Below are positions 60,989 through 64,000 of a stretch of 64,000 bases of DNA, piece after piece. Under the pieces are notes generated by a model that worked only from the letters and a program-made list of their open reading frames with translations, did no database searches and was not told the DNA's origin. Source of the stretch: Clostridia bacterium (lineage in GTDB: Bacteria; Bacillota_A; Clostridia; Monoglobales; Monoglobaceae); the NCBI GenBank assembly GCA_017436135.1, contig JAFSDQ010000020.1:1-64000 (forward strand), given 5' to 3'. A program made the position numbers and the translations under genes. Every line of letters begins with the position of its first letter. Position 1 is the stretch's first letter.

Positions 60989-62185
60989 TTATATGTTCTG
61001 GAGCACATTTTCAAGTGCTTCTGTAAATCCGTCTGCATCAGCTTCTTTCAAAATAAGGGGCGGAACAATTCTCAAAACCTTTGTTCCTACACTTCCTACA
61101 AGATAGCCTTTGTCCCTCATAGCAGAGGTAACCTGTTTTGAGATTTCCTCTTTAAACTCTACGCCTATCATAAGGCCTGCCCCCCGCACCTCTGCAATAA
61201 GGTCTGTCTTTTCCGCGAGAGAATTCAGCTTATCAAAGAAATAGCTTCCCACTTTTCTTGCGTTTTCTATAACGCCCCCATTTAGCATCTCGTCAAGTAC
61301 AACACAGCCGGCTCTCATTGCCAGAGGATTTCCCCCAAAGGTTGTGCCATGGTCCCCGGGGACAAAGGCGTCTGCAAATTTTTGCTTTGCACCAAAGGCG
61401 CCGATAGGAACACCGCCGCCCAAGCCCTTTGCCATGGTAAATATGTCAGGCTCTATTCCGTAGTTTTGATGAACAAACAGGTTTCCGCATCTGCCGACCC
61501 CTGTTTGAATTTCGTCAACAATAAGAATAATCTCCTTTTCGTCACAGATTTTCCTGATTTCCTTTGCATATTCCGTATCGAGAGGGTGAACTCCGCTCTC
61601 TCCCTGAATAAGCTCTACCATAATTGCGGCAGTCTTTTCTGTTATCGCACTCTTTAAGGCGTTGATATCGTTAATCTCTACATGAATAAATTTATCAATA
61701 AGGGGTTTGTAGGGCTTTTGATATTTTTCCTGTCCTGTTGCCGCAACGGTAGCCAGAGTTCTTCCGTGGAAGGAATCCCGAAGAGCTATAATTTCGTATT
61801 TTTCTGTCTGCCCCTTTGAGGTAAAATATTTTTTTGCAAGCTTCAAAGCCCCCTCATTTGCCTCTGCACCGCTGTTGCAGAAGAAAACCCTGTCTATACA
61901 AGTGTTTTCCACAAGCATTTGAGCAAGCCGTGCCTGGTCCTCTCCATAATATACATTGGACACATGAATAAGATTCTCCACCTGTTGGCACAGCTCTCTG
62001 CACAATCTGGGGTGGCCGTGCCCAAGAGAGTTTACGGCAATCCCTGCAAAAAAATCCTTATAGACCTTGCCGTCTGTGGCTGTAAGCTCTATACCCTTGC
62101 CCGATGTAAAGGCGAGAGGGGTTCTCTCTCCAAAGGTGTTCATATAATATTTGGCATCAAGTGCCTTGATTTCTTCAAGTGTCAT
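60989..62185 (-). CDS. argD: Acetylornithine aminotransferase
   Basis: 398 residues. Class III PLP aminotransferase converting N-acetylglutamate semialdehyde to acetylornithine, and possibly acting in lysine synthesis too. Typical blocks: AGIAVNSLGHGHPRL, FFCNSGAEANEGALKLAKKY, DEIQTGVGRCGNLF, the PLP lysine in TMAKGLGGGVPIGAF and HGTTFGGNPLA. The start MTLEEIKALD at 62185 is chosen; the frame is open six codons further from a TTG with no ribosome site. It is transcribed from a promoter embedded in the PBP terminator. argC, argJ and argB are not nearby. Confidence 0.95.
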   Translation of the reverse strand: MTLEEIKALDAKYYMNTFGERTPLAFTSGKGIELTATDGKVYKDFFAGIAVNSLGHGHPRLCRELCQQVENLIHVSNVYYGEDQARLAQMLVENTCIDRVFFCNSGAEANEGALKLAKKYFTSKGQTEKYEIIALRDSFHGRTLATVAATGQEKYQKPYKPLIDKFIHVEINDINALKSAITEKTAAIMVELIQGESGVHPLDTEYAKEIRKICDEKEIILIVDEIQTGVGRCGNLFVHQNYGIEPDIFTMAKGLGGGVPIGAFGAKQKFADAFVPGDHGTTFGGNPLAMRAGCVVLDEMLNGGVIENARKVGSYFFDKLNSLAEKTDLIAEVRGAGLMIGVEFKEEISKQVTSAMRDKGYLVGSVGTKVLRIVPPLILKEADADGFTEALENVLQNI

Positions 62186-62220
62186 AATCACATCTTCTTT
62201 CAAAATTTCATTAAAATAGT

Positions 62221-62249
62221 ATTATAGCATAAAATCAGGCAAATTACAA
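62221..62249 (-). promoter_or_regulatory. Promoter for argD-argF, overlapping the PBP terminator
   Basis: Minus strand: TTGTAA, 17-bp spacer, TATAAT. The -35 and spacer fall in the 3' arm of the hairpin at 62231-62265. Confidence 0.6.
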
Positions 62250-62268
62250 GTAATTTACCTGATTTTTT
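62231..62268. terminator. Terminator hairpin between the PBP gene and argD
   Basis: AAATCAGG-type arms, about 15 bp with one mismatch around a short loop, with TTTTA on the minus strand side and TTTTTT on the plus side. It is well placed to end the ftsW/rodA-PBP transcript. Confidence 0.75.
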
Positions 62269-62274
62269 ATTATG

Positions 62275-63651
62275 TTATTGCAAATACTTGCTGATTATAC
62301 TTTTTGCAACAGGAGCGGCATTTGTGCCACCTGTGCTGCCGTCGTTTTCTAAAAGGACTGCAACCACAATTTGTGGACTCTCTGCAGGAGCATAGCCTAC
62401 AAACCAGGCATGGTCCTTGTCTGTTTCGTTTTCCGCAGTACCTGTTTTACCTGCAACGGTAATTCCCGAAATTCTTGCACTTCCGCCTGTACCGTTTTCT
62501 ACAACACCTATCATCAATTCTTCCAGATATGATGCGCAGAGAGCGGTAATTGGCTGATATAATTTTTCGGGCCTTGTTGTGCCCAGAGAAAGCCCTGACG
62601 AAGCGGTAATGCTGTCTACCACATAAGGCTTCATAATTATACCGTCATTGGCAACAGCTGCTCCCATCATGGCTACATGGAGAGGTGTCATAAGAAGCTG
62701 TCCCTGTCCTATAGAAACAAGAGCTGCATCTGTATCGCTCATTTTTTTATATTCGATACGGCTCTTTGAAAGGGGTATGTCCGTTTCAAATTCCTTGTTT
62801 ATACCAAAGGCTTCAGCAGATGCCTGGACATTTTCCCACCCAAGCTCGTACCCCAGGTTACAAAAAACTGCGTTGCTGGAATATTCAAATGCCTGCCTTA
62901 ATGTTATTTCTCCGTAGCTTTTGCCTCCGTAATTTTCTACTTTTAAATCACCAATTTTAAAGTTGCCCTCGTCATTGAACACCTTATCTGAATACCCCGC
63001 ATTATATGCGGTAGAGGCGGTTACAATTTTGTAGGTGGACCCGGGGGGATATAAGCCGTTGGTTGCCCTGGGCAAAAGGGGAGAATCCTCTCTTTCTACA
63101 ATATACTTCCAGTTTTCTTCAAGAGCCTCTGCCGAGGGGTTAAAGTCGGGGTAGCTTACCATAGCGAGAATTTTGCCCGTTGATGGCTCAAGGGCAACCA
63201 CCGCGCCTCTTCGCTTGCCAAGCTTTTCGTAAGCATGTTTTTGCAAATCGTTGTCAATGGTAAGGTGCAAATCGTAGCCTGAACGCATTTCTCCAAAGCT
63301 GATATTTATATCTCCCTTTCCCAAAAGAGCATTATCGTACTTCATCTCAAGCTGATTTTTTCCGTAAACCTTGGAATGATAGCCAATAATGTGACTGTAT
63401 AAATTCCCTTTTGGATAACTGCGGATTCTCTCGTCACCGTTTATTTTTGTTTCGGCAAGCACCTCGCCGTCACGGTCATATATTGTCCCTCTTTTTACGA
63501 ACTTTTCGTCCTCCCATTGCCGTTTGTTGTAGGGGTTTGAGGAAACCTCGTCTGCGCGGAACATATTAAAATAAAGGAGGTATGTCACCAATGCCAGAAA
63601 CATCAGGGACACAACAACCAGAACACGAATTATTTTCTTGTTTGTATTCAT
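62275..63651 (-). CDS. Class B penicillin-binding protein, short PbpA type
   Basis: 458 residues. One N-terminal transmembrane helix (IRVLVVVSLMFLALVTYLLYF) is followed by a small pedestal domain (GTIYDRDGEVLAET) and a transpeptidase domain with STYK (YPPGSTYKIVTA, about 207), SSN (FEYSSNAVFC) and KTGTAE (VAGKTGTAENETD). At 458 residues it lacks the long N-terminal pedestal and PASTA tails of many PBP2 or FtsI proteins and resembles the PbpA paired with FtsW/RodA in actinobacteria and some Clostridia. It cross-links peptidoglycan during elongation, division or sporulation with the SEDS partner encoded upstream. Confidence 0.92.
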   Translation of the reverse strand: MNTNKKIIRVLVVVSLMFLALVTYLLYFNMFRADEVSSNPYNKRQWEDEKFVKRGTIYDRDGEVLAETKINGDERIRSYPKGNLYSHIIGYHSKVYGKNQLEMKYDNALLGKGDINISFGEMRSGYDLHLTIDNDLQKHAYEKLGKRRGAVVALEPSTGKILAMVSYPDFNPSAEALEENWKYIVEREDSPLLPRATNGLYPPGSTYKIVTASTAYNAGYSDKVFNDEGNFKIGDLKVENYGGKSYGEITLRQAFEYSSNAVFCNLGYELGWENVQASAEAFGINKEFETDIPLSKSRIEYKKMSDTDAALVSIGQGQLLMTPLHVAMMGAAVANDGIIMKPYVVDSITASSGLSLGTTRPEKLYQPITALCASYLEELMIGVVENGTGGSARISGITVAGKTGTAENETDKDHAWFVGYAPAESPQIVVAVLLENDGSTGGTNAAPVAKSIISKYLQ

Positions 63652-63683
63652 AAAGGCAAGCTCCTTTCATCAAAGGTTTTCTG

Positions 63684-64000
63684 CTATTTGTTATCAGGAT
63701 GCCGTTCTGCCTTGGCAGAAATCGCCTGTATTATACCCAAGGATGCAAAGCTGACAACAATAGAGGTGCCCCCATAGCTGACAAAGGGCAGGGTTATTCC
63801 TGTCAGGGGAATCATTTTAGTAACTCCCCCTACAATTATAAAGGTTTGCATAGCAAACATAACCGTAAGACCAAAGGAGAGTGCTTTGTCATAGGCGTTT
63901 GTTGTCCGTATGGAAATTTTAAAGCAGCGGTATGCAATAAGGAAAAAAAGTATAATTACAGCGGCACCGCCAAAGACCCCCATCTCCTCGCAGATTGCAG
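63684..64000 (-). CDS. FtsW/RodA/SpoVE family SEDS glycosyltransferase, C-terminal part
   Basis: The last 105 residues or so are visible; the 5' end lies beyond the right edge and the frame is open to it. Two to three transmembrane helices are seen (VFGGAAVIILFFLIAYRCF, MFAMQTFIIVGGVTKMIPLTG, VSFASLGIIQAIS), with the SEDS C-terminal signature TGITLPFVSYGGTSIVVS. SEDS proteins polymerise lipid II into glycan strands. The gene is followed after 32 bp by the short class B PBP, its expected transpeptidase partner. Which SEDS subgroup it is cannot be decided from this fragment. Confidence 0.92.
   Translation of the reverse strand, partial: AICEEMGVFGGAAVIILFFLIAYRCFKISIRTTNAYDKALSFGLTVMFAMQTFIIVGGVTKMIPLTGITLPFVSYGGTSIVVSFASLGIIQAISAKAERHPDNK

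Noticed and set aside
1..64000. CRISPR array, tRNA or rRNA genes, transposase-bearing insertion sequence, prophage
   Set aside because: No regularly spaced repeats, cloverleaf sequences other than tmRNA, or transposase, integrase or phage structural ORFs were found. The repeats present are short and non-coding.

Overview
The window looks like a chromosomal, probably origin-proximal segment of a low-to-middle GC Gram-positive anaerobe of the Clostridia (Bacillota). Support: a PolC-type replicative polymerase, SLH-anchored surface proteins, IreB, RicT, a WalR-type regulator next to RlmH, AGGAGG-type ribosome sites, and two perfect parS sites beside parAB. The genus cannot be named from the sequence. 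Monoglobales or Oscillospirales-like lineages would fit, but that is inference.

Layout. 1-12.1 kb, minus strand: a truncated glycosyltransferase, a Wzt/TagH-like ABC ATPase, serS, a small coiled-coil membrane protein, parB, parA with parS sites, tex and polC. 12.1-13.5 kb: ispG behind a repeat-filled leader. 14-31.7 kb, plus strand: a large SLH protein, ruvAB, metG, a SLOG protein (minus strand), an SLH amidase, a U32 protein, a second large SLH protein, a VIT/vWA protein, an M23 peptidase and a WalR-like regulator. This is a surface and cell-wall block. 31.7-36.1 kb: rlmH, pheS, pheT, ireB. 36.1-36.5 kb: a promoter-to-terminator unit with no ORF, which is a candidate structured RNA.

36.8-39.7 kb: a cupin protein, then a compact restriction-modification cassette (HTH regulator, SPPY-type methyltransferase, convergent PD-(D/E)XK nuclease). 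39.8-42 kb: tmRNA and SmpB separated by an alpha/beta hydrolase. 42-46.7 kb: ricT, holB, Orn/Lys/Arg decarboxylase, glyS. 47.2-49.7 kb: a GH4 glycosidase divergent from an AraC regulator. 49.7-57.3 kb: a D,D-carboxypeptidase, an RCC1-repeat membrane protein, an AcpS-NnrD fusion, alr, a mazF with no antitoxin, and small exported or membrane proteins. 57.4-64 kb, minus strand: a TPR protein, asnS, a GNAT, argF, argD, a class B PBP and a truncated FtsW/RodA.

Main items for a second look. (1) An 87-bp element with long imperfect terminal inverted repeats occurs twice at about 95% identity, plus one 3' half copy. Each copy ends exactly at the start codon of an unrelated gene and supplies its ribosome-binding site. 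(2) The candidate RNA at 36.13-36.49 kb has a long-range helix, a repeated 16-mer and a strong terminator. (3) Two parS sites flank the tex terminator just upstream of the parA promoter. (4) Several surface-protein genes have strong promoters followed by hairpin leaders. (5) mazF and walR lack their usual partners. (6) Identical 97-bp and 48-bp dispersed repeats lie in the ispG leader and inside the ruvA-ruvB junction.
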